From the NCBI GenBank assembly GCA_934754445.1, contig CAKVHZ010000013.1:1-32887 (forward strand): 32,887 nt of DNA, given 5' to 3'. Below, one piece after another: positions 1 through 9,300 of this stretch. Position numbers and translations under genes: made by a program. The notes under the pieces are model-generated. The model saw only the letters and a program-made list of their open reading frames with translations, made no database searches and was not told where the DNA came from. Origin of the DNA: an uncultured Clostridia bacterium. Its GTDB lineage: Bacteria > Bacillota > Clostridia > Christensenellales > UBA1242. Within the stretch, counting starts at the first letter, position 1. Each line of letters opens with the position of its first letter.

Positions 1-1
1 T

Positions 2-265
2 GACCCTGTGTATAGTGATGGTAGTGAAACTATTAGAGTAATGGACCAAATAGGTGACAGCAAAAACAATCAAGATGAATGGATTGAAAATTATGCTTTA
101 AAAGATGCATTGAAAAAACTAGATAAAAGGGAAAAACAGATTTTGCTTTTAAGATATTATTTAGGGAAAACCCAGATGGAAGTTAGTGAAGAAGTTGGAA
201 TAAGTCAAGCACAAGTCTCTAGGCTTGAAAAAAATGCAATAGATAGTATGAGAAAAAATTTATAA
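2..265 (+). CDS. sigG: RNA polymerase sporulation sigma factor SigG, C-terminal part
   Basis: Only the C-terminal 87 residues are in the window; the open frame runs off the left edge in frame 2 (DPVYSDG...). The visible part is sigma-70 region 4. It has a helix-turn-helix that reads the -35 element (GKTQMEVSEEVGISQAQVSR), preceded by a linker with VMDQIGD. Both match what I remember of the SigG end (VMDQI.D, KTQMEVAEEIGISQAQVSRLEK) better than SigF, whose equivalent is less similar. SigG drives late forespore genes in endospore formers. It ends in a bidirectional terminator facing a minus-strand gene. SigF is the main alternative, because the two are close paralogues and the diagnostic N-terminus is missing. 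Confidence 0.85.
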   Translation, partial: DPVYSDGSETIRVMDQIGDSKNNQDEWIENYALKDALKKLDKREKQILLLRYYLGKTQMEVSEEVGISQAQVSRLEKNAIDSMRKNL

Positions 266-291
266 AAAAACGACATTTTGTCGTTTTTTAT
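264..291. terminator. Bidirectional intrinsic terminator after sigG
   Basis: Stem CGACA/TGTCG (271-275 with 279-283) is extended by an A-run on the left and a T-run on the right, so it works for both strands. It lies between the convergent sigG and the minus-strand gene ending at 293. Confidence 0.8.
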
Positions 292-292
292 T

Positions 293-616
293 TTACTTAT
301 TTTTCTTCTCTTCATTTTTTACTTTAGTAGTTTTATTTTCTGGCATATTTTTAGGACGAGTAGTTTTAACTTCTTTGTTTTCTAAAACTTTTGTAACATT
401 TTCATTATTTTGAGATTGGCTTTTAGTTGTATCTATATTTTGACTTTCTAAAAATTTTTTAGCACTTTCTATTGTCCACGATTTAGTTTGTTTATTTGTA
501 GCACTATTTTTTTTAACAGAGAAAATATACCACATTAAACCAACCAAGAAGGCACAAAAGCAAATAACTGCTAAAATATAAAAAATTGCTGGATTTGGTG
601 CTAATAAAATATTCAT
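293..616 (-). CDS. Small single-pass membrane protein, unknown
   Basis: A 107-aa protein I do not recognise. Residues ~8-33 form one strongly hydrophobic segment (FYILAVICFCAFLVGLMWYI), followed by a basic Lys/Asn/Thr-rich tail of ~70 residues with low complexity. The likely topology is N-out or short N-in with a charged cytoplasmic tail. The start is supported by AGGAG seven bases upstream on the minus strand and an extended -10 promoter at 646-673. It is convergent with sigG and divergent from the deacetylase-like gene. No function can be assigned; a spore-membrane role is conceivable from the neighbours only. Confidence 0.7.
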   Translation of the reverse strand: MNILLAPNPAIFYILAVICFCAFLVGLMWYIFSVKKNSATNKQTKSWTIESAKKFLESQNIDTTKSQSQNNENVTKVLENKEVKTTRPKNMPENKTTKVKNEEKKNK

Positions 617-645
617 AAAATCTCCTAGAAATTTAATTTTATTAA

Positions 646-673
646 ATTATAACAAAAAATCCAAACAAAACAA
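646..673 (-). promoter_or_regulatory. Promoter for the minus-strand membrane protein
   Basis: Read on the minus strand: TTGTTT, 16-base spacer, TATAAT preceded by TGT (extended -10). It lies about 30 bases upstream of the start codon. Confidence 0.6.
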
Positions 674-716
674 AATAATAAGTAATATTTTTTATAATTT
701 TTTCATAATTTTTAAT

Positions 717-1427
717 ATGAAAATTAAAAAAAATTTAGAAACGCATGTAACTAACTTAATTTTAATTACTTTAATTATAGGTATGTTCTTTTTAGCAATT
801 ACTTCTAACATAAAAAGTGTTTATAATGAAAACAATAATACTGCAATTTACAGGGGGAACTCTGGGAATAACAATGTTAGTTTAATGATAAACATTTATT
901 GGGGAACTGAATATGTAGAACCTATTCTTGAAGTTTTAAAAAATGAAAATGTAAAAGCAACATTTTTCGTTGGTGGTTGTTGGGTGGCTAAAAACAATGA
1001 AATATTAAAAAAAATTTATGACGATGGTCATGAAATTGCTAATCATGGTTATTATCATAAAGACCATAAATATTTAAGTAAAGAGAGAAATCAAGAAGAA
1101 ATTTATATAAATCATAAAATGGTAAAAGAGATTTTAAATATCGATATGACTTTATTCGCTCCACCAAGTGGAAGTTATAATAATTTAACACTAGAAGTTG
1201 CAAGTTCGCTTGGTTATAAAACTATTATGTGGAGTAAAGACACGATAGATTGGCGAGATAAAGATTGTAATTTAATATACACTAGAGCCACAAAAAATCC
1301 TAAGAATGGGGATTTAATTTTAATGCATCCTACAGAGCATACTTTAAAAGCACTACCAGATATTATTAAATTTTATAAAGATAATAATTTTAATCTAACA
1401 ACTGTTAGTGAAAATATAAGTGAATAA
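717..1427 (+). CDS. YlxY-type polysaccharide deacetylase-fold protein (sporulation family)
   Basis: A 236-aa protein with an N-terminal signal anchor (residues ~12-32, ILITLIIGMFFLAI) and a NodB-homology domain from ~55 to the end. Seen motifs are ATFFVGG, the H-x3-H metal pair in NHGYYHKDH (H110, H114), the APPSGSY loop with its proline pair, and LMHPTEH near the C-terminus. The first NodB motif, normally TFDDG, is MINIYWG (57-63), so the catalytic Asp and the metal-ligand Asp are absent. As I recall, YlxY/PdaB-like sporulation proteins show the same change, so activity is uncertain. It would act on cell-wall or cortex glycan outside the membrane. There is no clear SD; a TATAAT lies at 693-698, but the -35 is unconvincing. 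A sporulation sigma factor may drive it, consistent with the adjacent sigG. Confidence 0.8.
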   Translation: MKIKKNLETHVTNLILITLIIGMFFLAITSNIKSVYNENNNTAIYRGNSGNNNVSLMINIYWGTEYVEPILEVLKNENVKATFFVGGCWVAKNNEILKKIYDDGHEIANHGYYHKDHKYLSKERNQEEIYINHKMVKEILNIDMTLFAPPSGSYNNLTLEVASSLGYKTIMWSKDTIDWRDKDCNLIYTRATKNPKNGDLILMHPTEHTLKALPDIIKFYKDNNFNLTTVSENISE

Positions 1428-1452
1428 AAAAATCGGTTAAACCGATTTTTTA
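1428..1452. terminator. Bidirectional terminator between convergent genes
   Basis: Stem AAAAATCGG/CCGATTTTT with a 5-base loop. It serves the + strand deacetylase-like gene and the minus-strand gene, whose stop codon is inside the right arm. Confidence 0.8.
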
Positions 1453-1959
1453 AAATGTTAAGTCATTAATATTATTTAAACGTTTTTTATATTCTTCTTC
1501 TATAAGTTTTTTATGAAAATCCATCAAATTTTCTTTATAATCTGTTCTTCCATTCTCTAAACTTTTAGTGTTAATTATTTTATATAAGTCTTTATCAAAT
1601 AAACTAACTTTTCCAGTTTCTTTTTCATATTTTAAACCAGATTCAGTATAGTATTGATAAACTTTATCGTTAAAAATTTCTTTATCTTTTATTTTTAAAC
1701 TTACTTCTATGCATGGTTCATTTATTTTTTTATCAAAAACCACATGGGCATAAAATTTTGGTTTGGTTCTTAATTTAAAACTTAAGCGTTCAATTAAAGT
1801 CTTATCGTGATTTAAGATTAATCTTAAAATATCATAAGCATCAATGTAATTCAAATAGTTTAAATCACTTTTATTTATATTTTTTTCATAATATTTTGGC
1901 ATAACATATTCGTTAAAAATTACTTTATTTATTTCTTTTTCTAAATTTGCTTTATCCAT
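1450..1959 (-). CDS. Hypothetical cytoplasmic protein, 169 aa
   Basis: Not recognised. It has no signal peptide or membrane segment. It is charged (Lys/Glu/Asp/Asn rich), with helical-looking ends and a central stretch (~residues 62-105) that alternates hydrophobic and polar residues like beta strands (KFYAHVVFDKK, CIEVSLKIKD). The start is well supported: AAAGGAG eight bases upstream and a promoter at 1979-2007. It is monocistronic and convergent with the deacetylase-like gene. Base composition is like its neighbours. No function can be offered. Confidence 0.75.
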   Translation of the reverse strand: MDKANLEKEINKVIFNEYVMPKYYEKNINKSDLNYLNYIDAYDILRLILNHDKTLIERLSFKLRTKPKFYAHVVFDKKINEPCIEVSLKIKDKEIFNDKVYQYYTESGLKYEKETGKVSLFDKDLYKIINTKSLENGRTDYKENLMDFHKKLIEEEYKKRLNNINDLTF

Positions 1960-1978
1960 AATTTTTCTCCTTTAAAAT

Positions 1979-2007
1979 ATTTTAGCACAAAAAACATAAA
2001 AAGTAAA
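1979..2007 (-). promoter_or_regulatory. Promoter for the 169-aa minus-strand gene
   Basis: Minus strand: TTTACT, 17-base spacer, TAAAAT preceded by TGC. It is about 20 bases upstream of the start codon, with the SD in between. Confidence 0.6.
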
Positions 2008-2062
2008 TAAGTAAATTTGTAAATTTAGACTAATTAAAATTTTTATAATTGTTATTTTATAA

Positions 2063-2091
2063 TTGATAAATATAAATTTTTATGATATAAT
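2063..2091 (+). promoter_or_regulatory. Promoter of the der-plsY-lgt operon
   Basis: TTGATA, 17-base spacer, TATAAT preceded by TATGA (extended -10). Predicted transcription starts near 2098, leaving a very short leader with GGAG before ATG 2108. Confidence 0.75.
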
Positions 2092-2107
2092 TTATATGGA
2101 GAATTTT

Positions 2108-3436
2108 ATGAAAAAACCTATTGTTGCTATAGTTGGCAGACCAAATGTTGGTAAAAGCACATTTTTTAATAAAATTGCTGGTAGAAGAATAAGTATTATA
2201 AAAGATGAACCTGGTGTTACTAGAGATAGAATATATGCGGACTGTGTTTGGCTTGATAATTCTTTTACAATGATAGATACTGGCGGTATTGATTTAAAAA
2301 ATAATAGCGAAGTGCAAAAAAATATAATGATGCAAAGTGAAATTGCAATAAATATTGCCGATGTAATTTTGTTTTTTGTTGATGGAAAAGAAGGGGTAAC
2401 AGCAAGCGACCACGAAGTTGCAGATTTACTAAGAAAAACAAATAAAAAAGTTATTTTAGTAGTTAATAAATTAGATAATAATGAGGTTGAAAAAAGTTAC
2501 GAATTTTATGAACTTAATTTAGGAACTCCGTTTGTAATTTCTAGCGAACAAAGTAAGGGTCTTGGCGATTTATTAGACGAGGTTGTTCGTTCTTTTAAAA
2601 ATATTATAAAAATCAATGAAGATGATGAAAACAAAATAAAAATTGCAATTGTAGGAAAGCCTAATGCTGGTAAAAGCAGTTTAACAAATAAATTACTTGG
2701 CGAAGATAGAGTAGTCGTTTCTAGCATTGCAGGAACTACAAGAGATGCAATAGATACACCTTTTAATTATGATGGTAAAGACTATATTTTAATAGATACG
2801 GCAGGGATAAGACGAAAAAGGGGAATAGAATTAGATAGCGTAGAAGAATATAGCGTTATTAGAAGTTTAGAAGCAATTAAAAGAGCGGATATTTGCATTT
2901 TAGTTATTGATAGTAGTGAGCCACTTAGCGAACAAGATGTTCGAATTGCAGGATTTATTCATGAAGAAAAGAAACCAAGTTTAATTGTTATGAATAAATG
3001 GGATTTGATTGAAAAAGATGATAAAACCATGAACGAGTTTAATAAACAATTAGAAAAAGATTTAAGTTTTATGGATTATTTCGAATCTTTATATATTTCG
3101 GCTAAAACAGGTCAAAGAGTTACTAATATTATGCCTAAAATATTAGAAATATTAAGCCATAATAATTATAGAATATCAACTAGTTTGTTAAATGAAATTG
3201 TTGGCGATGCTGTGAGAATGACTCAGCCACCAGTTATAAATGGTAAAAAATTAAAAATTTATTATGCTAGTCAAACAGGAGTTTGTCCACCAACATTTAC
3301 TTTTAAAGTGAACGACAAAAAACATCTACATTTTTCTTATGCTAGATATTTAGAAAATGTAATTAGAAGAAATATAAATTTAAAAGGAACACCAATTGAA
3401 CTTATATTCAAAAATAAAGTTGAAGAGGATTTATGA
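2108..3436 (+). CDS. der: Ribosome-associated GTPase Der (EngA)
   Basis: A 442-aa protein with two tandem Era-type G domains and a C-terminal KH-like domain, the usual Der size and layout. Domain 1 has the P-loop GRPNVGKS (residues 10-17), DTGG and NKLD. Domain 2 has GKPNAGKS (~183), DTAG and NKWD. The last ~85 residues contain the RISTSLLNEIV..A and KLKIYYASQ stretches typical of the KH domain. Der binds the 50S subunit and is needed for its late assembly. I chose ATG 2108 (GGAG six bases upstream) over an in-frame TTG at 2063, because that TTG is part of the -35 element. The stop overlaps the plsY start (ATGA), indicating translational coupling. Confidence 0.97.
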   Translation: MKKPIVAIVGRPNVGKSTFFNKIAGRRISIIKDEPGVTRDRIYADCVWLDNSFTMIDTGGIDLKNNSEVQKNIMMQSEIAINIADVILFFVDGKEGVTASDHEVADLLRKTNKKVILVVNKLDNNEVEKSYEFYELNLGTPFVISSEQSKGLGDLLDEVVRSFKNIIKINEDDENKIKIAIVGKPNAGKSSLTNKLLGEDRVVVSSIAGTTRDAIDTPFNYDGKDYILIDTAGIRRKRGIELDSVEEYSVIRSLEAIKRADICILVIDSSEPLSEQDVRIAGFIHEEKKPSLIVMNKWDLIEKDDKTMNEFNKQLEKDLSFMDYFESLYISAKTGQRVTNIMPKILEILSHNNYRISTSLLNEIVGDAVRMTQPPVINGKKLKIYYASQTGVCPPTFTFKVNDKKHLHFSYARYLENVIRRNINLKGTPIELIFKNKVEEDL

Positions 3437-4122
3437 TAAAAATAATTTTATCTTTTGTTATTTTAATAATTTTCGGTTACTTATTTGGCAATATTTCAAA
3501 TGCAAGAATTTTATCAAAAATTATTCATCAAGATATAACTAAAATGGGTAGCGGAAATCCGGGAACTATGAACATGACTCGTAGTTTTGGAACTTTAATG
3601 GGGTTTTTAACCTTAGTTTTAGATATTTTAAAATCTGTAATACCTTGCTTAGTTGCTTATTTTACAGCAAAATATTTACTAGAAGGTTATGTTAATATTT
3701 TAGTTTATGCTACGGGTTTAAGTGTGGTTTTAGGTCATATTTACCCAGTATTTTACAAATTTAAAGGCGGAAAAGGTGTTGCTAGCACCATAGGAATATT
3801 CTTTGTTTTATACCCTATCTGGACGCTTATTTTCTTAGCGGTTGGCTTAATTGTGTTACTAATAATACAAATAGGCTCAATAACTTCGTTTAGTGTAATT
3901 TTTGGGCTTAGTATAATTGGTATTATTTATAATAATAGTTTTGTAGAAATTATTTTAATTAGTGTAATTTTATTAATTATTTTATTTGCTCATAGAGAAA
4001 ATTTAAAAAAATTGTTTACAGGTAAAGAAAATCGAGTTAAATTATTTAAAAAGAAGCAAAAAACTACTCAAAATAGTGTAGAAATAGATAGTCAAGAAAA
4101 AGGAGAGAGCGATGATAAATAG
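3433..4122 (+). CDS. plsY: Acyl-phosphate glycerol-3-phosphate acyltransferase PlsY
   Basis: A 229-aa polytopic membrane protein with about five transmembrane segments. PlsY transfers an acyl group from acyl-phosphate to glycerol-3-phosphate, the first step of phospholipid synthesis. The signature loops are present: GSGNPGTMNMTR (~residues 36-47; the family usually has SGN.GATN), GHIYPVF and FKGGKGVAS. After the last membrane helix there is a hydrophilic basic tail of ~35 residues (KKLFTGKENRVKLFKKKQ...), longer than in many homologues. It is coupled to der by a 4-base overlap, and its own end overlaps the lgt start by 11 bases. Der and PlsY adjacency is common in Firmicutes. Confidence 0.95.
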   Translation: MIKIILSFVILIIFGYLFGNISNARILSKIIHQDITKMGSGNPGTMNMTRSFGTLMGFLTLVLDILKSVIPCLVAYFTAKYLLEGYVNILVYATGLSVVLGHIYPVFYKFKGGKGVASTIGIFFVLYPIWTLIFLAVGLIVLLIIQIGSITSFSVIFGLSIIGIIYNNSFVEIILISVILLIILFAHRENLKKLFTGKENRVKLFKKKQKTTQNSVEIDSQEKGESDDK

Positions 4123-4885
4123 CATAAACATACTTGCTAAAACTCATTTTAGTTTGTATGGACTATTAATGGCAGTAGGCTTTGTTGTTGCATTTTTAAT
4201 AGCCACAGTTTTGTTTAGAAAAAGTGGCGAATTTAAAAAAGATATTGCCCTTGATTTATTGTTAATAATTTTTCCGCTTTCTATAATAGGAGCAAGAATT
4301 TATTATTGTATTTTTTCAGAAACCAGTTTTACATTTTTAGAATTTTTACAAATTTGGAATGGCGGACTTGCAATTTATGGCGGAATTATAGGTGGGTTTT
4401 TAGGCGTTTTAATTTATAGTCTTGTTAAAAAAATCAACTTATTAAAATTAACCGATGTTATAGCAGTAGGGTTAATTATTGCTCAAGGTATTGGTAGAAT
4501 TGGTTGCTACTTTGGTGGTTGTTGCTATGGAATAGAAGTTACTAATCCTAATTTAATGTGGTTTCCATTTTCAACTTTAATTGATGGTGTTTGGCATTAT
4601 TCAACTTTCTTTTATGAAAGTATTTGGAACTTTTTGGGGTTTATATTATTGTTTATTGTCTATAATAAAACTAAACAAAACGGTCTTTGCACGGGAATTT
4701 ATCTTGCTTTTTATGGACTTGGTAGATTTATGATAGAAGCATTAAGGGGAGATAGTTTATATATTGGTGGTTTAAAAGTATCTCAATTATTAAGTGCAAT
4801 ATTATTTATTGTTGGAATTACAATAATAATATTAAGTTTTGTTTATAAAAAAAGGCAAAACAATGAACAAAAATCGGTTTCTTAA
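4112..4885 (+). CDS. lgt: Prolipoprotein diacylglyceryl transferase Lgt
   Basis: A 257-aa protein with seven or so hydrophobic helices. Lgt transfers diacylglycerol from phosphatidylglycerol to the lipobox cysteine of prolipoproteins in the membrane. Visible motifs are FSLYGLLMAVGF at the N-terminus, GARIYYCIF, GGLAIYGGIIGG, and the signature GRIGCYFGGCCYG (~128-140), the Cys-rich variant of the GRxGNFxN signature, which I recall in clostridial Lgt. C-terminal GLGRFMIEALRGDS is also conserved. AGGAGAG lies six bases before ATG. The neighbour PlsY supplies the upstream lipid pathway, and the HtrA-like lipoprotein at 11.5 kb is a plausible substrate. Confidence 0.96.
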   Translation: MINSINILAKTHFSLYGLLMAVGFVVAFLIATVLFRKSGEFKKDIALDLLLIIFPLSIIGARIYYCIFSETSFTFLEFLQIWNGGLAIYGGIIGGFLGVLIYSLVKKINLLKLTDVIAVGLIIAQGIGRIGCYFGGCCYGIEVTNPNLMWFPFSTLIDGVWHYSTFFYESIWNFLGFILLFIVYNKTKQNGLCTGIYLAFYGLGRFMIEALRGDSLYIGGLKVSQLLSAILFIVGITIIILSFVYKKRQNNEQKSVS

Positions 4886-5351
4886 TATAATATTTTTTTC
4901 ATTTAATTTATTATATTTAATATTTTTAATATGTAACTTTGTTTTTAACTTGTTAGATTTATATGTCGCGTTAAGCATATTTTTATTTTTAAATAGCATT
5001 TATTTATTTTTTAAATTTATGGCTTATTATAGTGACAGTAGTTTATTTCTAGCAAGTTTTTTGCTTTTTACTTCAATATTTGTATTAATAGCATATTTTT
5101 TTAACTTGTCTTTTATTAAACTTGGAAATTTTATTTTTCTTTCCAGCATATTTAGTTTTTTGTTTTTGGCTATGTTTTTCAAAAGCAAAATTTGGTTTTA
5201 CAACTTTTTATCTAATTTTTTGATATTTTTCCCCATAATTTTTTTTGTATTTAACATTATAGATTTAAAATTATTCTTTATTTTTTTATTTAGTTGTGTT
5301 ATAATCAATGTAGTTTTATTTTTTATATTTTTTAAAAAGGAAAAGTCATGA
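4863..5351 (+). CDS. Phe-rich polytopic membrane protein, unknown
   Basis: A 162-aa, extremely hydrophobic protein with about five membrane segments and short loops (KFMAYYSDSS, MFFKSKIW), ending in a basic FFKKEKS tail. By my count 42 of 162 residues (26%) are Phe. I do not recognise it. The chosen start, ATG 4863, has only a weak SD (AAAGG) and lies 23 bases inside the end of lgt; an in-frame TTG at 4839 is less likely. Its stop overlaps the next gene start by ATGA, so it is part of the der-plsY-lgt-divIVA transcript. Position next to a DivIVA-like gene hints at a membrane partner for division or polarity (inference). Confidence 0.75.
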   Translation: MNKNRFLNIIFFSFNLLYLIFLICNFVFNLLDLYVALSIFLFLNSIYLFFKFMAYYSDSSLFLASFLLFTSIFVLIAYFFNLSFIKLGNFIFLSSIFSFLFLAMFFKSKIWFYNFLSNFLIFFPIIFFVFNIIDLKLFFIFLFSCVIINVVLFFIFFKKEKS

Positions 5352-6205
5352 AAAAATTTAGTATAGAAAAAAAAGGCTATAATACAACCGAAGTTGATGA
5401 TTATTTAATGAGTTTAGAACTAGAAAATAGTAATGCTTTAAGAGATAAACAGGCGAGAATTGATAGTTTAAGACAAGAAAACTTTGAACTATGTAAAAAA
5501 CTAGACGAGTATAAGCAAAAAGAAAGAAGTATTTCTAGTGCACTTACTAGTGCTACAGATAAAGCAAACGAAATTATAGATGTTTCTAAACAAAAATATA
5601 ATATAGAATTAAATAATCTTAATAAATTTTATGATAAATGGAATAACTTTTTTAAAGAATTAACTTTAAGATATCCTAAAATGAAAGATTTTGATACGAG
5701 TGAAGTTTTAGACAATATTAAAAGTGATATTAAAAAGTTAATGAATAATAATTATTTAATAGAAGCATATGAAGTAGATTATAAAAAATCTCAAGATGCA
5801 AATAAGTCTTTTGACGACTTATTAAAAAAGGTATATACTCAAAAGAAACAGGTAAAAAAGCAAGTTAAAATTAAATTAAATAAAAATTTAGATAAAGAAA
5901 AAATTACTGATAGTGAAAATGAAATTGAATATTTAGGTGAACATAATAAAGTTAATAATATAAAACCAATAACAAGTTTAACACTAGAAAAAGACGAAAA
6001 AGACGAATTTGAAAGTTTAGTTGATAAATTTTTACAAACAAATAATACAATTTCTAAGGGCTATGAAAAAAGTATTTTGAACACAAATAAAAAGAAATCT
6101 TTAAAGTCGGCTTATGAACCTAATGAAAGCGGTTTTGATTTAAACGAAGCGTTAAATCCTACCGATGATTTAACAAATATTATGAAAGGTTTTAAATTAG
6201 ATTAA
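5348..6205 (+). CDS. DivIVA-like coiled-coil protein
   Basis: A 285-aa protein. The first ~22 residues (FSIEKKGYNTTEVDDYLMSL) match the DivIVA/GpsB membrane-binding N-terminus pattern F..GY...EVD.FL..L. A coiled coil follows at ~25-100 (RIDSLRQENFELCKKLDEY). Then comes a globular or helical region with NKFYDKWNNFFKELT, and a Lys/Glu/Asn-rich linker. A C-terminal peptide (SGFDLNEALNPTDDLTNIMKGF) may be a partner-binding tail. DivIVA proteins bind negatively curved membrane at septa and poles and recruit others. This one is longer than GpsB and its C-terminal half is not familiar. It is last in the operon, followed by a terminator. Confidence 0.8.
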   Translation: MKKFSIEKKGYNTTEVDDYLMSLELENSNALRDKQARIDSLRQENFELCKKLDEYKQKERSISSALTSATDKANEIIDVSKQKYNIELNNLNKFYDKWNNFFKELTLRYPKMKDFDTSEVLDNIKSDIKKLMNNNYLIEAYEVDYKKSQDANKSFDDLLKKVYTQKKQVKKQVKIKLNKNLDKEKITDSENEIEYLGEHNKVNNIKPITSLTLEKDEKDEFESLVDKFLQTNNTISKGYEKSILNTNKKKSLKSAYEPNESGFDLNEALNPTDDLTNIMKGFKLD

Positions 6206-6215
6206 TTTTAAATTT

Positions 6216-6239
6216 AAAAGTGCTTTATGGCACTTTTTT
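6216..6239 (+). terminator. Terminator of the der-divIVA operon
   Basis: Stem AAAAGTGC/GCACTTTT with a 6-base loop and a T-run, 10 bases after the divIVA-like stop. Confidence 0.85.
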
Positions 6240-6252
6240 GTTAAATAAATGT

Positions 6253-6280
6253 TTGTTTTTTTATAAAAGTATGTTATAAT
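6253..6280 (+). promoter_or_regulatory. smc promoter
   Basis: TTGTTT, 16-base spacer, TATAAT preceded by TATGT. Start codon is 31 bases downstream, with GAGG as SD. Confidence 0.65.
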
Positions 6281-6311
6281 AAAATATATTTTTTACTAAA
6301 AATGAGGCTAT

Positions 6312-9300
6312 ATGAATTTTAAAAGAATAGAAATAGTTGGTTTTAAAAGTTTTGCCGATAAAACTATAGTGGAATTTGATGGCGGAATTACTGCAATAGT
6401 AGGGCCTAATGGTTGTGGAAAAAGTAATGTTGCCGATTCAATTCGTTGGGTTTTGGGTGAACAAAGCAGTAAAACCTTGCGTGGTAGTTCTATGCAAGAT
6501 GTTATTTTTGCTGGAACGGAAAATCGTAAAAGTTTAAGTTATGCTGAAGTTACTATGGTTTTAGATAATAGCGACAGAACTTTAAATATAGATTATAACG
6601 AAGTAGCATTAACTCGTAAATTATATCGTAGTGGAGATAGTGAATATTTAATAAACAATACTCCATGTAGGCTAAAAGATATAGTTGATGTATTGCATGA
6701 TAGTGGAATTGGTCGTGATGGCTATTCTATTATTGGGCAGGGTAAAGTTGATGAAATAGTAAATTCTAAACCCGAAAACCGAAGACTAATTTTTGAAGAA
6801 GCAGCGGGTATAAGTAAATTCAAATCAAAAAAGGTTGAAGCAAGCAGAAAACTTGAGAGAGTTAGAGATAATTTATCAAGGTTAAGAGATATTTTGGGCG
6901 AAATTGAAAGACAGTTAACTCCACTTAAACATCAAGCCGAAAATGCTAAAAAATATTTAGTTTTAAAAGAAGCATTAAAAAAGGCTGAAATTAACAACTA
7001 TATTTATCAATACGATAATGCAAGTGTTAATAAAGAAACAATTAACAGTAGAATTAATGCTATTAAAGAAGAATTATCACTTAGAAATGCAGACTTAGAA
7101 AATGTTGTAAAAAGATATAATGAAAACTTTGAAAAAATTAACAACATTGATAAAGACATAAATAGTTTATATAACAAAATGATAGAACTAAATGTTAATT
7201 TAGAAAAATCATCTAGTGAAGCCGTAGTTGTTAATGAAAAAATCAGCAACTTAAATAATGAACTTAATAGATTAAATTTTGAAACAAGTAAAATTCAAAA
7301 TCAAATAGAAGAACTAAAAAATTTACTTAATACAAAAACAAGCAAAAAAGAAGAAAATTTAACTAAAATTGATGCTTTAAATGAAGAAATTGAAGTTGCT
7401 CGAAGTAAATATTTAAAAATAGTTGATGAACTTGCTAAAAGCGAAGATTTAAGCGAAGAAAATCAAAAATCTATGGTTGATGCGTTAAGTAGACTTTCAG
7501 ATTTAAAAAGTGATTTTAGTAAAAAGACAACAGAAAAGACAGCACTAGAAGAAAAATTAAACGAAATAACTAAATTACTAAATGAAGAAACTATTAAAAA
7601 TGTAGAAATTTCATCAAATGTTTCGAAATTAAATGAAAATATCTCAAAACTAAATAATGAAAAAATATTACTTAAAAATGAAACATCAAGTTGTTTAAAT
7701 AAATATAACGAAAGCATTTTAAAACAAAGAAACTTAGAAGAAAAAATAAGTAATTTACAAAATTCTATTGCAATGCTTGATAGCAGAAAAAAGACCATTA
7801 TGGAAATGCAAAAAGACTTAGATGGTTTTAATAATACTGTTAAAAATTTAATTAAGCATAGCGAGACAAATGAAAAATTAAAAAAAGAATTTATTGGTGT
7901 TGTTGCAAATTTAATGGATGTTCCAAAACAATTTGAAACTGCAATAGAAATGAGTTTAGGTGGTGCTATTCAAAATATAGTAACTGAAAACGAACAAAAT
8001 ACAAATAACTTAATTAATTATTTAAAACAAAATAGTTTAGGTAGGGCAACATTTTTACCATTAACTAGTGTAAAACCTAGGGGAATAGATGATAGATATT
8101 TATCTAAATTGAAGTTAAATGGGTGCTATGGAATTGCAAGCGATTTAATTAAATTTGATAAAAAATATCAAAATGTTTTCGATAATTTACTTGGTGCTAC
8201 CGTTATTGTAAACGATTTACCACTTGCCATAAGTTTAGCAAAAGAATGTAATTATTCTTTTAAAATTGTTACATTAGATGGCGATGTAATTAATCCTAGC
8301 GGGGCTTTTAGTGGTGGTAGTAAAAAGAATAGTGTTAGTAATTTAATAGGAAGAAGTAGGGAAATTGAAGAAATTGAACTACATTTAAAAAAATTAAGTT
8401 TAGAGTTAGGTGATAGTTTAAAATTAAAAGAAGTAATAGAAAAATTATTACAAGAAACTCAAGAAAAGATTAAAGAAAATAATCAAAAATCACAAAATAT
8501 TGAGTTAAATGTCGCTACAGAAAACGAAAAACTAATGGCATTAAAAAATGCTAGTGTTGAGTGTAATAATTTAATAGAAAATTATAAAAAGAGTTTAGAA
8601 ACAATCAACTTTAGTGCAACAAAATTAGATAATGAAATTTTAGAACTAGAAACTTTAATTTCTAGCATAAATACTAACAAAACTAATACTAATAGTGCTA
8701 TTACTAAAACACAAGAGCAATTTTCTAACCTAAAACAAGAAAGAGATAATTTTAATGAAAAAATTACTACAATAAGGGTAGAAATAGCCTCTATTAATAG
8801 TGAAAACTTAGCATTAACTGAAGAAGAAAGTCGTATTAATAACGAACTATTGGATAAAAATTCTAGTTTAGAAGAAATTGGTGAGAATCTTAGTAAGTTA
8901 AATGGTCAAAAACAATCACTACTTAATAAATTAGAACAAATTAAAAATAATGAAAACTATAAAGAATGCGAAAGACAAATTAACGAAGTAAAATCTAAAC
9001 TTGATAGTTTAGATGAATATAAGCAAAATTTACAAGTTTCTTTAAAAGAATTAGATGAAGACCGAACAAATTTTACAAATCAAATAAATAAACTATCTAA
9101 TAAGCAAAATATGGAAGAATTAAATCTTTCTAAAATAGACACCGAACTTGAAAATATGCAAGAACGTGTTTGGGAAGAGTATGAACTTACATATGCTTCT
9201 AGTTTAGAGTATAAAATTGAAAATTATAATCTAGAAGAAGGCTTAATTGAAGCAAACAAAAACAAACGAGAAATTGATAAATTAGGTTTTGTAAATGTTA

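Noticed and set aside
2063..2108. N-terminally extended Der starting at TTG 2063
   Set aside because: That TTG is inside the -35 element, so it would be upstream of the transcript start; ATG 2108 has a proper SD and matches the family start.
7007..7798. Minus-strand open frames inside smc
   Set aside because: They lie opposite the coiled coil and encode Ser/Phe/Leu-rich sequence, as expected from the complement of Lys/Glu/Asn-rich codons. No start signals.
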